NCBI GenBank assembly: GCA_964020085.1
Contig: OZ026604.1
Location: forward strand, 302,501 to 366,500
From: Micromussa lordhowensis
Lineage: Eukaryota; Cnidaria; Anthozoa; Scleractinia; Lobophylliidae
Reading direction: 5' to 3'
Length of the DNA stretch: 64,000 nt
Part shown: piece by piece, positions 1 to 12,199 of the stretch
Position numbering within the stretch: the first letter of the stretch is position 1
Layout of the letters: every line of letters begins with the position of its first letter
Made by a program: the position numbers and the translations under genes
Notes under the pieces: generated by a model
Database searches by the model: none
Told to the model about the DNA's origin: nothing
What the model saw: the letters and a program-made list of their open reading frames with translations, nothing else

Positions 1-640
1 GTCGGGGATTGTTGGTCGTGTAATTCTGACATACAGTGAACAGCGAATGAGCAAAAAGCAGGTACAATGATCTCGTATCATAAAGATTACATACAATTTT
101 TACTTCACTCTACCCTTTCCAAGTTCATTTCAGTTCCATAGGTATGTCCTCTCTGTAATCACCTGCAAAATTAATTAACAGGGAAAAAGAACTTGAAGAC
201 AAATAGTATGATTGATTCAATGGCATTTTCAGATGAAGTTATGGCCTCTTCAAATTAAAGTTATTAATAATTTGTAAAAACTAAAGGAACACATATGGCT
301 ATTTCTTGAACTCAAACCCTTTGCAACACATGTCATCAGTTTATTACTTCTTTGTCAAACAAAAGCTGCTGAGGTAGTAACATCCATTTATTATCATGGT
401 GCAAAATGTGACCAAGTTAGGCATCAGGTATAGTTATGTAAACAACAGCCACAAATGCCTGACTGTTGTAAAGTGCCCCAAATAAATAGACTTCTCATTA
501 CCATTAATTAATTACAAACTAAAATTGTTACCATGGCTTTACAAATTGTTGAACATCTTCATCTCAGTGACTTGAATATGCAGACATTCACATTTTAAGG
601 CGAGTGCAAATTTAAGAGTTGTCACATAGAAAAACAAAGA
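1..640. other. non-coding stretch, no gene seen
   Basis: AT-rich sequence with stops in all frames and no recognisable protein, RNA or repeat. It leads directly into the 69-bp minisatellite. Confidence 0.5.
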
Positions 641-1330
641 ACTCAACCGCGTGGACGAGAGAGGGTCACAAACAATGAATGCTCATGGTCACAAGCCTAA
701 CTCAACCTGCTGGAAGAGAGAGGGTCACAAGAATGAACAAGCCATGGATGCTCATCATCACAGGCCTAACTCAACCTAGTGGAAGAGAGAGGGTCACAAG
801 AATGAACAATCAATGGATGCTCATCATCACAAGCCTAACTCAACCTGATGGAAGAGAGAGGGTCACAAGAATGAACAAGCAATGGATGCTCATCGTCACA
901 AGCCTAACTCAACCTAGTGGAAGAGAGAGGGTCACAAGAATGAACAAGCAATGGATGCTCGTCATCACAAGCCTAACTCAACCTAGTGGAAGAGAGAGGG
1001 TCACAAGAATGAACAAGCAATGAATGCTCATCATCACAGGCCTAACGCAACCTAGTGGAAGAGGGAGGGTCACAAGAATGAACAAGCAATGGATGCTCAT
1101 CGTCACAAGCCTAAGTCAACCTACTGGAAGAGAGAGGGTCACAAGAATGAACAAGCAATGAATGCTCATCGTCACAAGCCTAACTCAACCTTGTGGAAGA
1201 GAGAGGGTCACAAGAATGAACAAGCAATGGATGCTCATCGTCACAAGCCTAATTCAACCTAGTGGAAGAGAGAGCATCACAAGAATGAACAAGCAATGAA
1301 TGCTCATGGTCACAAGCCTAACTCAACCTT
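640..1330. repeat. 69-bp minisatellite, about ten units
   Basis: The landmark CCTAACTCAACC recurs at 696, 765, 834, 903, 972, 1041, 1110, 1179, 1248 and 1317, exactly 69 bp apart. Units differ by a few substitutions, and the first and last are partial. Because 69 is divisible by 3, one frame stays open across five units and reads as a 23-residue repeat. That open frame is a by-product of the period and not evidence of a protein. No promoter, start context or flanking exon supports coding. Confidence 0.95.
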
Positions 1331-2080
1331 GTTTGTAAGAAGATAGGATAATTTCTGATAAGTTTTCGATAATCAAAAGGAGTAGTAAAAGATCTGCCAA
1401 GTAAAAAAGGTATATGGTCATAACAATAATATCTCTAATACTGGTATATACAACACACAAAAACACTAATAAACAGAACAAATATTTATTCATACATTTT
1501 GAGAACCCACGCCCAGACAAAACAGCTGATGATCAGTTTCATTTCGACCAGTGAACCTTTGTCCATGTTAGTCTGTCCTGACAAATTGATCAGGAGCAAT
1601 CTCAAGCAAAGGCCTATATTCACTCAGATGGACATAAAATCTACACGATAACAGTGCTCATGATGCCAATAATTAAACATAACGTAGAAGAAATGAATGA
1701 TACATGTAAAACTGTAGTGGACCGGCATAGCTATAAGACAGCAAAATAAAATAAGGTCTGGCCAGACAAACTTCGTGCCCTGCCAAAATTTCACCTGAAC
1801 AGGCCAATGACCTGTGAGAATTGCGAATTGAAAGAATGCACAACAGTTGATTTCTATGGCGCGTTTATACTGTCAAAATTCAACATGTCAAATTGAGTAT
1901 CAACATTCCAAAATGAGCGCCAAAGCTCCAATTCAGTCATCAAACCTCTTTTATATCGAGTGCCATTTTCTCGTAGCGATCAGATACTTTTTAAATTGAT
2001 TGGATACCTTCCAAATCGATCAATTTCCTTCTAAATCGAGCAAATTAAATCGTTTACATTAAATCGATTATCAAGTAGTT
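1331..2080. other. non-coding flank with degenerate AAATCGAT motifs
   Basis: No coding signal. From about 1985 to 2080 the sequence repeats variants of CCTTCCAAATCGATC and AAATCGAT, which resemble the tip of the adjacent transposon. The true left end of that element may therefore lie further out than 2081. Confidence 0.45.
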
Positions 2081-2395
2081 CCCTTCCAAATTAAATCGAT
2101 CACTATACCCAAGATGCTTTGCTGGTATACTATATTTGCTGACAACACACGACTGCGGGCTCTTCCGTTTCCTCGTGGAACGCGCGAAATCGTGGAGCGA
2201 CCGTCGAAGGACGAAGCAGAGGTAAAGTCTAATTATACTTTAATATTATGTACCTAGAATATGGTTTATTCATGAAAGTGGCGGGTGTTTCTTTAGACAT
2301 TGTACTCACTAATATCTCAAACCCATCGAATGCTGTCAAAAAAGGATAACTGAAACGGACACTAGAATACAATCGCAAATCACAAATCACTCGTG
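2081..2395 (+). repeat. left terminal inverted repeat of the HECT/DDE transposon
   Basis: About 315 bp matching the reverse complement of 8823-9160 with few substitutions. It lacks ~25 bp present in the right copy near 8990-9015, where the right copy is locally palindromic (CTAATTATACTAGTATAATTAG is split here at its centre, TAC|TAG). Confidence 0.9.
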
Positions 2396-2810
2396 GATCC
2401 CTAAAAACACTTAGGAACGGTTCATGATTACGATTTGACTGCTACATTAGCTGATGTAGCTATCTTTTAAACACAACAAAAACGTAAGTGCATGAATCCT
2501 TATGCATCAGTCAATTGCATCACCTGTGCCCATACCCCCCGGGCTAACCCCTGGGATTCACATTTTATTTTTGAAAGGATTTTGAAAATTCCCGGCAGGG
2601 GGAATATTAAAAAAATAAGTTGTCCAAATGACCTGAGGTGGGATCATCGTTTACACGATAGTTAATTCTCATTCTACTTTTCACTCCACATTTGTTGAAT
2701 TGCTTTTACTACCAGGTGGAATTGACTAATGCAATATCATAACATTAAGATGCAGAGAAAAGATCACCTATTGGTGTTTTACCCTCAATTTCTTTCACAT
2801 CACATAGAGC

Positions 2811-5469
2811 ATGGGTGACGAAGAAACAAAAAATTTGCTTAAGTCATGTGCTGAAAATTTGCTAAACGCAGTCAGCCGCCTTGAAAATCGCCCCCAAGTT
2901 TCATCACCTGTGGACCTTCTGGCCCCAGTAGCACCTGTGGTTCCAGTGGTTGAAGAACACAGAAGACTGTTTGGTTACAGACCACCTAACAACAGTCGTG
3001 CAAGCAGCAGCACCAGCTCCAGGAATGGAAAGCAGCCTGCACCTAAGCGTCGTGTAGTGGCAACATCGACAGGGGATCGCATAAGTATACCTGTTCGGAA
3101 TACATGGACAAGAACTTTTGTGTGCCTTGAAAAAAGAAATGCAACCACTGCCCCTTCAACTTTTGAGAAGGTATCGATGGCTTTGGCCGGGCTCGAAGAG
3201 AAAAGCATATGCTTTTCCAAAGGAGGTAACAGCCAGCATGTGCATGGGAAAATTTTAGAGGCTTTTCCAATTCTGGAAACTGCAGGAGGGTACGAAATTC
3301 TGAGAACAGGTGAAAGGGGAAATTGTCAGCTTATGGTGATATCCATGCCACCTGGTGGATATACTGTACCGTACCTCAAAGCAACCATTGCCTCTGCTAA
3401 GGGGTATATCAGGCCCCTTCAGAAGGACCTAGTGTTCACACCTTCACCTGAGCAGGAGCAAATGCAGGTGGGTGTTTTTCTTCCCCCTTCTATTTTTTAT
3501 TTCTCCTGTCAAATCTTGCAATGGTACATGTAAGAATTCCCTTTTGCAGGATCCAGGGTGCTTAATAAGCTTTGGTGAAGCTTACTTAAAACTACAATCA
3601 TTTGCAGCTTTATATTCAGTGAAAGGGAATAATGGTGTTTTCAAAGTGAATGAGTGAATAATAAATAAAACCAAAAAAAAGAACAAACAAACAAATGAAA
3701 TAACAGTACTGAAATGATGCCCATTAGTAATCTTTTTTGTTTCAGGTACAGTATGTCAGTAAATGATACCATCATGTTTCATTGTTAGTGTCTAAAAAAT
3801 TTCAAAATAATTCATAAAGCCTCTTTTTTACAGATTTCTGCTAGCCCAAAAGTGGCATGTGTAAACTGCAAATCCCAAGTCCCAATGGATTTGTTGCGAA
3901 AACATGAGGAAACATGTCCTGGAGGAAGCAGTGGAGAAAGGGAAATATACATGTTTTAGTAACCCTTACAATAAAGAAAACTTTTGAAGCCTTCCAGTAT
4001 CTAAGTCATCTTTTTTGGAATTATACAATCCCAAATACCTATTGTAACTTTTCAGACATTGAAACAGCCATTTTCCTAACAAAGTTGCTTTTCAACAGTT
4101 TATCAATTCTTTGGCTTGTTAGAGTGATTTTGGTCATCTTGAAACTGAATGGTAGACTACCACACAGTTATAACAATATACTAATTATTCCATCGGGATC
4201 CCCTTTCTTTAATTTAATTGCAGCAGTTTGGCACTAATTATATACTGTTCTTTATGGCTTAAAATCATTCCATTCTCAGATTGCAGATGCAGAAGACGTC
4301 ACCACTCTCGATGAGGAGGAAATGACAACTCTTCTTTCAGATTGTGGACTTACCATGAAACTGACTGTAGGAAAACGTTGTTATTTGTTGATTTAGGAAA
4401 ATTACAAAAACTGCTAAAGAATAACTTACTGTTTATGTTCAAGATACACGAGACAAAGAAAACACCGGATTCTTAGGCAGTAGTCAAACTTGTGATATCC
4501 CAAATGTTATTTTCTTGTAACTGACACAGTTTTGCCGGGGGCAAATCTGTAAATAGTGTAAGATGTTAATACCTCTCCAACTTAAAATCGTAAAGTTCAC
4601 TTACCTTATACATGTAGCTCTAGAAAATATATTTGCTTTCTCATGACTTTTTTTTTTAGAATGCCAACAAGATGAGAGTTATTAGAAATCTTATAGTTCA
4701 TGATGCTATAGCAAAACCAAAGATGGTGCTTGAACAATTAAGGAAGGGGCTGAAGACCCTTGGCTTTGGCAGAAGGATGGAACTGTATCCCGACATCTTT
4801 AAGGAGTTATTCGTAGCAGGAGACAGGGAAGTAACTGCTGATGATATCAAGAGTCAACTTCAGTTCCCATCAGATTTAAACCAAAATGATGAGAACATCA
4901 AGGAATATCTTCTACAGTTTCTTAAAGATGCATCTTTTTTTTTTTTTTTAACAGCTTTATTGGCATTCTACTCAGTTACAATAGTAATAAACGAAAAGTT
5001 ACACGTACATAATTGTGAGGGGGAAAAATAAATAAGTTTAACACGGTAGGGATAGCCAAAAGGGAGTAACGAACGGGACGTGAGTACCCATGCAAGGAAA
5101 CTCCCTACAGAGAGAAAAAATAAAAATTACAAAGTTATAAATCAGTGCGAATGAATTCTATGGCAGGAACAGTCTATAAAAGCTGACCATGTACACGGTT
5201 GGTCGATATCGAAAACACTAGCTAATAAATTAAAATAGTAATTGGTTGAGGAGTTGAAGTCTTTCTTGGTCTTTACCACAGGCTCGCCAAATCTTCCTGA
5301 CTTTGGGCTAGGTGTCATTCAGGTTGAGTTAAAGGATACAGAATCAATCTTCTCATCAGCATGTGCATTTCGTATAACCCTACCAAGGTATTTCCCAGAC
5401 CAAGACACATTTTCTTCAGCACTGAAGGCTGTGTGTAAGAGCGAAGGAAAAGCCTTTTCCAGCGTCTAA
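2811..5469 (+). pseudogene. HECT-domain E3 ubiquitin ligase-like gene, interrupted by a retro-insertion
   Basis: Exons read as 2811-3467 (start MGDEETKNLL, donor CAG|GTGGGT), about 3834-3940, about 4280-4365, and 4660-5469, mostly in phase 0. Exon 2 has a small zinc knuckle, CVNCKSQ...H....C (C-x2-C-x12-H-x4-C), similar to ubiquitin-binding fingers, but no clean phase-0 donor was found for it. The last exon matches the C-terminal half of HECT ligases of the G2/M-specific E3-like type: an EQLRKGLKTLGF helix, then FTTGSPNLP, then SSACAFRITLPRYF. The Cys of SSAC sits where HECT enzymes carry the thioester cysteine. Established role: transfer of ubiquitin from E2 to substrate. A 0.3-kb poly(A)-tailed insertion (4935-5243) splits the last exon, so this copy is probably inactive. 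It lies inside the transposon and is tail-to-tail with the transposase, so I infer it is cargo of the element. Confidence 0.72.
4935..5243 (-). mobile_element. poly(A)-tailed retro-insertion inside the HECT exon
   Basis: On the minus strand this ends in GCCAATAAAGCTGTTAAAA... followed by a 15-A run (T run at 4935-4949). An AATAAA signal just before a poly(A) tract is the signature of an inserted processed transcript or LINE/SINE 3' end. It sits between codons for QFLKDAS and VEELKSFLVF of an otherwise continuous HECT exon. I could not find a target duplication and did not recognise the source. Confidence 0.7.
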
Positions 5470-6078
5470 ACTGGGGCGTGTGGGGGATAAGGCACAATGA
5501 CATATTTTCATTATCAAACTTATGACTACAAAAAATGTTGGATAATTGTTACATTATGTTCATAATAGGGCACAGTTTGTGATATTGTATCCTTCTATAT
5601 TGCATCATTGTTATAATTATTATGACAAAGCAAATCAATTTTTTTGTTGATTCCAGAGATAACTTTGAAATGGTATTTTCAATTCAGAAATTTTCTTGTT
5701 ATAAGTGATTATGAACCCCTCACTTTGTGATGTGATGGGTGCAAGTTAAAGTTAATGTTTTGCATTTTTTTAGTGGAACTGTGTGAAAAGTATTAACACA
5801 TAGATATAAGTGGACTTTCAAGCTCCATGTCGTGTTCGTTTTAGTTTATTAAATTTTACTGGTTTTAGAAATGACTGTACAATTTATTTGACTTCACTAG
5901 AGCTTTATATTTTAGCCAATTTTGTTTCAGCACTCAAATTATGCAAACCAAAAGACAAAAACAATGTTGTGTTGGTATGTGCTTTTATTGGCATTTATAC
6001 AAGCACAATACAGGCAAGTTTAATTTGAAGTTCAACTGCACTCAGTTTATAATTCAACAGGACTCTTATGATGTTAAC
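5470..6078. other. intergenic spacer between convergent transposon genes
   Basis: AT-rich 3' region shared by the HECT gene (+) and the transposase gene (-). No further coding sequence recognised. Confidence 0.5.
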
Positions 6079-8438
6079 TTATGATGCATTTACAACATGT
6101 GTGTTGACAAATGTTACTGTTTCCTTATAAATGTCAATCCCAGAAGATTCACTTTCTCTCAGTGGGTCAATGCTGTTGAGAAGTTCTTGATATTGTTCTG
6201 GAGATAGAGGGCACCCTGTTTCTGGTACCTCTACAATGGCCTCATCAAAAGTTGCTTCCTCCGGAAGTGGGCCATGCCAGTCAATTCCATACCGCTCAAA
6301 CTCCTCCTGGGAAGAAAGAAAGAACGAAAGAAAGAAAGAGAAAATTGTAATGACAGGGGTTAATTGAGATTAGGCAGTTTTCCTTTCATTCTTTTCATTT
6401 TTATCTCAAAAGTTACAGCAACAAGCCAAAAGGGTGACTGCTCTTGATTTATTCACATTCTTTCATACAGATTTACTCCAATTATCAGAAGTCAGCTGGA
6501 AACTGGCTTCTTTCCAACTTCTGATTGGAAAATGGCTTCACAAAAGAATGTGAATGAATTGAAGGTGTTCACACTTTTGGACTCATTGCTGTAAATTAGA
6601 CTCAGCGTATATATTCCTTTTAATTAAAATATAGCCAAGCTCTTTTTAATTATTTTCATTTAATAAAACTGGTTTATTTACATAAATATTCATGATGCAG
6701 GCAAGCCAACACTCAAATCAAGCAGCTCTGGAAAGAAGCAGGGAGGGGTGAGTTTTGGGGGCACATTTAGTGAAACTTCACTCTGTTTACCTGAGAAGTA
6801 GGCTCATAAACGTTACGTACAGCCACGTGCTGGGAGCTCCTCAAGTTGAGGAGGCCAAGGATGTAAAGTTGCATAGGACTTCTATTGCCTGCTGTTCTTA
6901 TCCTATGGCGTACAAAACCTTGTTTCCATTTCTCTATGTGCCTGTTAATTCTTGGAACATACACATAGTGTAAAGAAAATAAATGCTGTGCGTTCGATGG
7001 TTCCAATACACCATTATCTTCCAAGTGGTAAAATAAGTGGTAATATATGTAAGAGACCCCATCAAACAAATCACGCCACAACCTTTCTATTCTTTGGTTG
7101 TGAACACTGCGACCTGTGATCATGCTTCCTCTCCCTGGCCCCCTCTGAGGGTGTTGTAACATATACAGTGAGACAGCAGTATTTTCGCCGCCTTTGTCTG
7201 ACCGCACTCTTGATGGCAATCCATATTCTTGTGTAGCTTTCAGAAAGGCATCTAGGACAGTTTCAGCCCTATTGTTAGTATTGCATTTCAAAAAAAAGGG
7301 GATTCTTGTGAAGCCATCTATTCCTCCATGAATGACCATTCTCCACCTAGAAATTAAGAAAACATTTAATATATATTTTACTCCTTTCTTAATACCAGTA
7401 GATTAAAGAAAAAACAAGTTTCTATGTGGGGATTGGTAATAATGGGTAAACTTGAGTAGCTCTTGCACTACAGCCCCTCCCCATACCCACACCCTATAAA
7501 AAAATATGAAGCACTGCAAAAAATGAAGGCCTCACAGAATATTAAGTTTGTGATTTCCATCAATATGCCATAGTGCTAAGGGATTGGTAATAATGGGTGA
7601 ACTTGAGTAGCTCTTGTACTACAACCCCACTCCCCCTCCCCATACCCACACCCTAGAAAAAAAATATGAAGCACTGCAAAAAATATGAAGGCCTCACCGA
7701 ATAAGTTTGTGATTGCCATCAATATGCCATAGTGCTAAGGGCCCAGACACATTGTATTGTCTCCTTGGTGTTAAATGCAGCCACCTCACTGCCACTCCTT
7801 GGGGATCAACCCTTTGCATTGTTTCCCTGACATGTAGCTGTGCTGGTCTCAAACCATTAACACTGAGCTGAGAAATTACCCTGCGGTAACCTGCATTGGG
7901 AAACTCTCTTAGCACTTCTCTTACTTTATCCTCAAGCTCTTGATCAGATAGAGCCACATTCCGACGAGCTGAAAGACCATACGTCTTCATTCGCCTGAAG
8001 ATGGTACTTTCCGACACACCCAGTGCCTGGGCAATGTCAGGGACTGACAACTCAAAATTTAAGAGATACACAAGATGATCAGCTTATGTCCAAGGCAGGC
8101 CGTCCTGGCCGACCAGAATAAAGAGCTCCTGTCACAAAGGGGGTATTGGTGTTTGTCGCAGCTTTCAACTCTTCAACTCTTCGTAATTTTGAAATAGTGT
8201 CAGTAATTAGATGGTGAATGTCATCATCAACAAGATTGACATCACAGAGTCGAAGCACATGAGATGCCAATTGTTCAAGTCTAAATACGGCAGTGTCTAA
8301 TCCATCTGAGTCCAAATTTTCAAACTTTCTCAACAGATCCAATAATGTACCCCTTAACTGCACTTGTAAAAATTGCTGTTCTTGATCCATTTCCTGTTTA
8401 AAGAGTGAATGATTTATTTCATTACCACTAGGTATCAC
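6079..8438 (-). pseudogene. IS3-like DDE integrase-type transposase (frameshifted)
   Basis: Minus-strand exons: about 8438-8079 (helical N-terminal part ending GRPGRPALDIS), 8071-7698, 7346-6791 and 6306-6079. The join at 7698/7346 restores HKLIRWRMVIHGG and that at 6791/6306 restores PTSQEEFERYG, both in phase with GT-AG signals. Domains: a helix-turn-helix (DIAQALGVSESTIFRRM), then an rve-type DDE core with Asp in WHIDGNHKL, Asp in RSDKGGEN and Glu in HNQRIERLWRD. The family cuts and joins DNA ends during transposition. Between ALDIS and LVYLLNF the frame changes near 8079, so this copy carries a frameshift. A 151-bp duplication in the intron at 7430-7742 copies the splice donor. The DDE fold is clear; the superfamily name is uncertain. 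Confidence 0.8.
7430..7742. repeat. 151-bp tandem duplication across an exon-intron boundary
   Basis: GATTGGTAATAATGGGT begins at 7431 and again at 7582, and both copies end in CATAGTGCTAAGGG. The right copy holds the working donor, read on the minus strand as ATTCG|GTGAGG. In the left copy the same place reads as ATATTCTGTGAGG, so the exon edge is altered. Confidence 0.9.
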
Positions 8439-8822
8439 TTACAATAACGAGTAAAGCCCAACATTCAATATTCATTTATGCCCTTCAAAACCTCTGGCCA
8501 TTTACACGTTGGGCCTCCATTGTTAACCCATAATATATTCTCTTCCAACCTTCCTCTACTACCCACTTCCTGTTGCTTTAAAATAATTACCCCTTACATT
8601 TGTCACTTTCAGTCATTTAGTCAAGGATTACTAATTAAATTATCGGAATTTTTTTTTTCTTTCCCTGGAAGTGTGTTTGGAGAACCCACGGGTTATCCTT
8701 ATGATATTTTTTTCTATAAGTTGTCGGAAATTGATTGGGGAATTGGGCCGGCTCCGGGACTCGGGTTTCTGAGCCTGAAGACTTAAAGTCTTATGTGGTA
8801 AGGAGTTCACGAACAGTTCACG

Positions 8823-9160
8823 AGTGACTTGTGATTTGCGATTGACTTGTATTCTAGTGTCCGTTTCAGTCATCCTTTTTTAAGAGCATTCGATGGGTTT
8901 GAAATATTAGTGAGTACAATGTCTAAAGAAACACCCGCCACTTTCATGAATAAACCATATTCTAGGTACATAATATTAAAGTACTTTAGTCTAATTATAC
9001 TAGTATAATTAGACTTTACCTCTGCTTCGTCCTTCGACGGTCGCTCCACGATTTCGCGCGTTCCACGAGGAAACGGGAGAGCCCGCAGTCGTGTGTTGTC
9101 AGCAGATATAGTATACCAGCAAAGCATCTTGGGTATAGTGATCGATTTAATTTGGAAGGG
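8823..9160 (-). repeat. right terminal inverted repeat of the HECT/DDE transposon
   Basis: Reverse complement of 2081-2395. It contains the extra palindromic segment around ACTAGTATAATTAGAC at 8998-9013 that the left end lacks. Confidence 0.9.
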
Positions 9161-11015
9161 TGGCGAGCTTTTGTTTACATATAATGTAGAACTTTTTCAG
9201 GGTGCACAATTTACATCTTTTGGTTGCATTGGAGTATGATTGTGCCCTATCGAGAATTTTCCATGTGATCGTGTAATCTACTTTAGCGTTCTTTAATTGC
9301 CATACGTGCTTGCTGAGCTCAGTTTGGTTGCTGTATGTTTCATTTCTAAATGATTGTTTATGATTGGCAAATCTAGACTTAAAGTCACCCCAAAAAACAG
9401 CAGGAGAAATTTTATAATATATATTAGTTACAAATAGTCAAGAAGAGCACTTTATAACTAAACTTGATGAGTAATTAGGATGATAATTTGACTTCTGGCC
9501 TGTGTGACTGCCTTAAAAATGTTACCCACCAGTATAGCTAACTTATTAAATACAAAAGTGCAGTAAATTAATAAAGGGGGTAAGTTGCTAAAGAAACTGT
9601 TGTGCTGCGTCGGTGGGAGTATAACAAGATAATTTGGTTTTAATCGAGGAATTGTGGGTTGTGTGTGGTTATATACAGAAAGATGGAGCTACCTATACGC
9701 TATTGGTTGGTGCCTGGTAAAGTGAAAAAAAAAAAAACCAGAATAAATTAGTGGAATGAAAAGCGTTCAGTGATACCGTGAGGATTAAGACTGTCGCTTT
9801 GAAAAAGAAATTTTTGTTCTAGAGTTTTGCGGTTTTCCGTGCTTCCTTGATGTATGGAGAGGCTGCAGACTGCCATATGTTGCTTAGAATGAATCGAGTC
9901 TGCACATTTAAATACGGTCATAATTGTTTTATGAGTGACATCTCATTAACGAGACAATAAGACGCCAAGATGTCCCCGAAACGTCGGACTCTTTTATCGT
10001 TAGTTTTTGCCTGTATATGTTTATCAAAATCATTGTTGATTAGTGTTCACTATAGCCTACGAAAAGATTGGCGTACCTGGGTCCTATTTTGGTACCCATG
10101 GCCCCACCATTAATTTGTTTATAGTAACCGTCAGCGAACGAAAAACAGTTAAGTGTTAACACCAGTTCAGCCAGGCGTAGCAGTGTTTTCGAGCTTGGTT
10201 CTTTAGCAGTGCGTAAAAAAAAAATGTTTGAGGGCTAGAAGACCTTCGCCATTAGGGGGTAGGAAGGTAAAGAAAAAGAAAATGTTCCCCTGAGACTGTA
10301 ACGTGACCTGAAATGGGAAAACAAAACGTACAAGCTAAAAAGATCTTTTCGTCAAAACGTGAAGCAAAAACCACTTCGCTCGTGCTTGATTGGTCTACAA
10401 ACTATGCGCATTGTCGTTTGTTTGAGAGTTTCTTTCAGCTTTTATAAATATCTGGATTCGCGACCAACCGATGCGGTCAACCGTCTTGATAACGACATTC
10501 TGTACTCTTCCTATTTTGCTTCTTTTGAAAGAAAGCTTAGGAAATCCTGGTTAACATATTTAGCAATTATCAAATCTGTAACAAGCACTGTTATGCACGA
10601 GGGAAATTGATAGTACAAGCCTCCATTGCTTCTCACCAGGCTTCCTTTTCATTTCCTATTTCTGCTACTCTGACTTGTGCGTGCGGTAAAAAAAAAAAAA
10701 CAAAACACTTGACTTGACTTGAACAAACCAACGTTTTTTTGCAGTCATCAGAAATCTGAACACAAAAGGCAGTTGTAAATGTGGTTGCTTTAAAATTATG
10801 GGCAAAAAAGGTGAGAATGACGAATGGCCGGAAACGCGCCAAAAATGATTGTTTATTTGTTTAACACTCTTAAAAGTTCTTTCCAAGCTTCGACTACATT
10901 TTGTGATGCCGGAGCACTTCAAAATTTCAAACCTGGCTCATTTTCTGTTTGACAAGAGTTGGAAAATATAACCACGTTGTTTGACACAATTTACTGTACA
11001 TTACATTACCGTTAC
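9161..11015. other. non-coding region with a Penelope-like terminal motif near 9940-10015
   Basis: No credible gene. At 9950-10005 the sequence reads GACGCCAAGATG, TCCCCGAAACGTCGG and then TTTTATCGTTAGTTTTT. The last two parts recur near 34420-34470 on the other strand. CGAAACGTCG tails of this kind are typical of the hammerhead-bearing ends of Penelope-like elements. Confidence 0.4.
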
Positions 11016-11659
11016 AGTGCATATGACACAAAATTTTTTATCTTGTTTCTTGCAGTTGGATTTCTATAGAAAATGGTTTCGAAGCCTTAAAAGCACTGGA
11101 AGAATGTAAAAAAACATTTTTTGCTATCAAAATACGCGCAATTTGTCTTCAAATTTGTCACGGAGACTGGAACCTAGTTTATCGCCGGTGAATTTGTTCG
11201 TGAATGTACCTTTGCCATATCTGATGCTGCATTGAGGCAACCTCGTTCCCAGGGTCTCTCTTCACTGCCTCCCTTGGTCGTTGGAAGAAAGACCCTGGTT
11301 GCGGATGGTCACGTGACAACCTGTGGCACAAACTTTTCCACCGGGGTAGAGTCAACCACTAATTTTTGTCCATTTCAACTGAAGCGAAAGAAAGGTCATC
11401 GAATTGACTACACCTCTGAAATTTTCCAGTCCTGTTGTAAGCTTCACACAGGTCAGACGAAATATATTTATATTTATTATATGGAGGAGTGTGTTTTACT
11501 GGGAACTAAACCACTCGTAGATTCCATACGCCACTTCATCCGGGACCCGAGTGGCGTATTTTCCGTATGTCACCTTTGTGAGTGTCGTATCGTTCCATGA
11601 CGTCACGATTCCCGCCTTTTTCTTTTGTTGAATTGGTTTGTCCATATAATAAAAAGAAC

Positions 11660-11800
11660 ATTACACGTTGGCTCGAAGATATGAATTTTATGTTCCCGTT
11701 CGTGGCAAGAACAATATCTTACGCGTTCGCTGCGCTCACTCGTGAGATATTGTTCTTGCCACTCGAACATAAAATTCATATCTTCGAGCCACCGTGTAAT
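11660..11800. repeat. near-perfect 140-bp palindrome
   Basis: Left arm ATTACACGTTGGCTCGAAGA... is repeated in reverse as ...TCTTCGAGCCACCGTGTAAT. The centre lies near 11730 around CGTTCGCTGCGCTCACTCG. It could extrude as a long hairpin. Confidence 0.9.
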
Positions 11801-12199
11801 ATCCTCTATATATGTAGCGTATTGAAGTATCACTGATTCAATTCTAGCAGGTCCATTTGCTATTAGAAGTAAAACTGTTTCGCTGTTTAATGTTGCGTAC
11901 CTGAATAAACCTTACGGCACATTGTTCGCTAAATAAAGCGATGTTTTATTAAGCAAGAACAATATCTCACTCGTTCGCTGCGCTCACTCGTGAGATATTG
12001 TTCTTGCCACTCGAACATAAAATTCATATCTTCGAGCCACCGTGTAATATCCTCTATATATGTAGCGTATTGAAGTATCACTGATTCAATTCTAGCAGGT
12101 CCATTTGCTATTAGAAGTAAAACTGTTTCGCTGTTTAATGTTGCGTACCTGAATTAACCTTACGGCACATTGTTCGCTAAATAAAGCGATGTTTTATTA
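11703..12199. repeat. 248-bp tandem duplication containing half of the palindrome
   Basis: GCAAGAACAATATCT begins near 11704 and again near 11953, and GTTCTTGCC ends at 11760 and 12008 (offset 248). Both copies finish with AAAGCGATGTTTTATT. Only a few bases differ (for example CTTACGCG against CTCACTCG), so the duplication is recent. Confidence 0.92.

Larger units (their letters stand above)
2081..9160. mobile_element. 7.1-kb DNA transposon with HECT-ligase and IS3-like DDE transposase genes
   Basis: Both ends carry the same ~0.3-kb sequence in opposite orientation, starting CCCTTCCAAATTAAATCGAT. Between them lie two genes pointing at each other: a HECT-type ubiquitin ligase (+, 2811-5469) and an integrase-type DDE transposase (-, 8438-6079). 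The ends are nearly identical, which suggests recent insertion. The right end carries an extra ~25-bp palindromic segment. No target duplication could be assigned: the left flank reads AAGTAGTT and the right TGGCGAGC. The transposase has the character of eukaryotic IS3-like (IS3EU-type) elements, but that class name is from memory and unverified. Both genes are damaged, so the copy is probably not autonomous now. Confidence 0.8.

Noticed and set aside
640..1330. Regular repeats resembling a CRISPR array or a repetitive protein gene
   Set aside because: Units are directly adjacent with no unique spacers, the genome is eukaryotic, and the open frame is explained by a 69-bp period divisible by three.
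9945..10000. Functional hammerhead ribozyme
   Set aside because: The GAAAC-GTC part is present but no CTGATGA core or proper stem II is seen, so only a relic is claimed.
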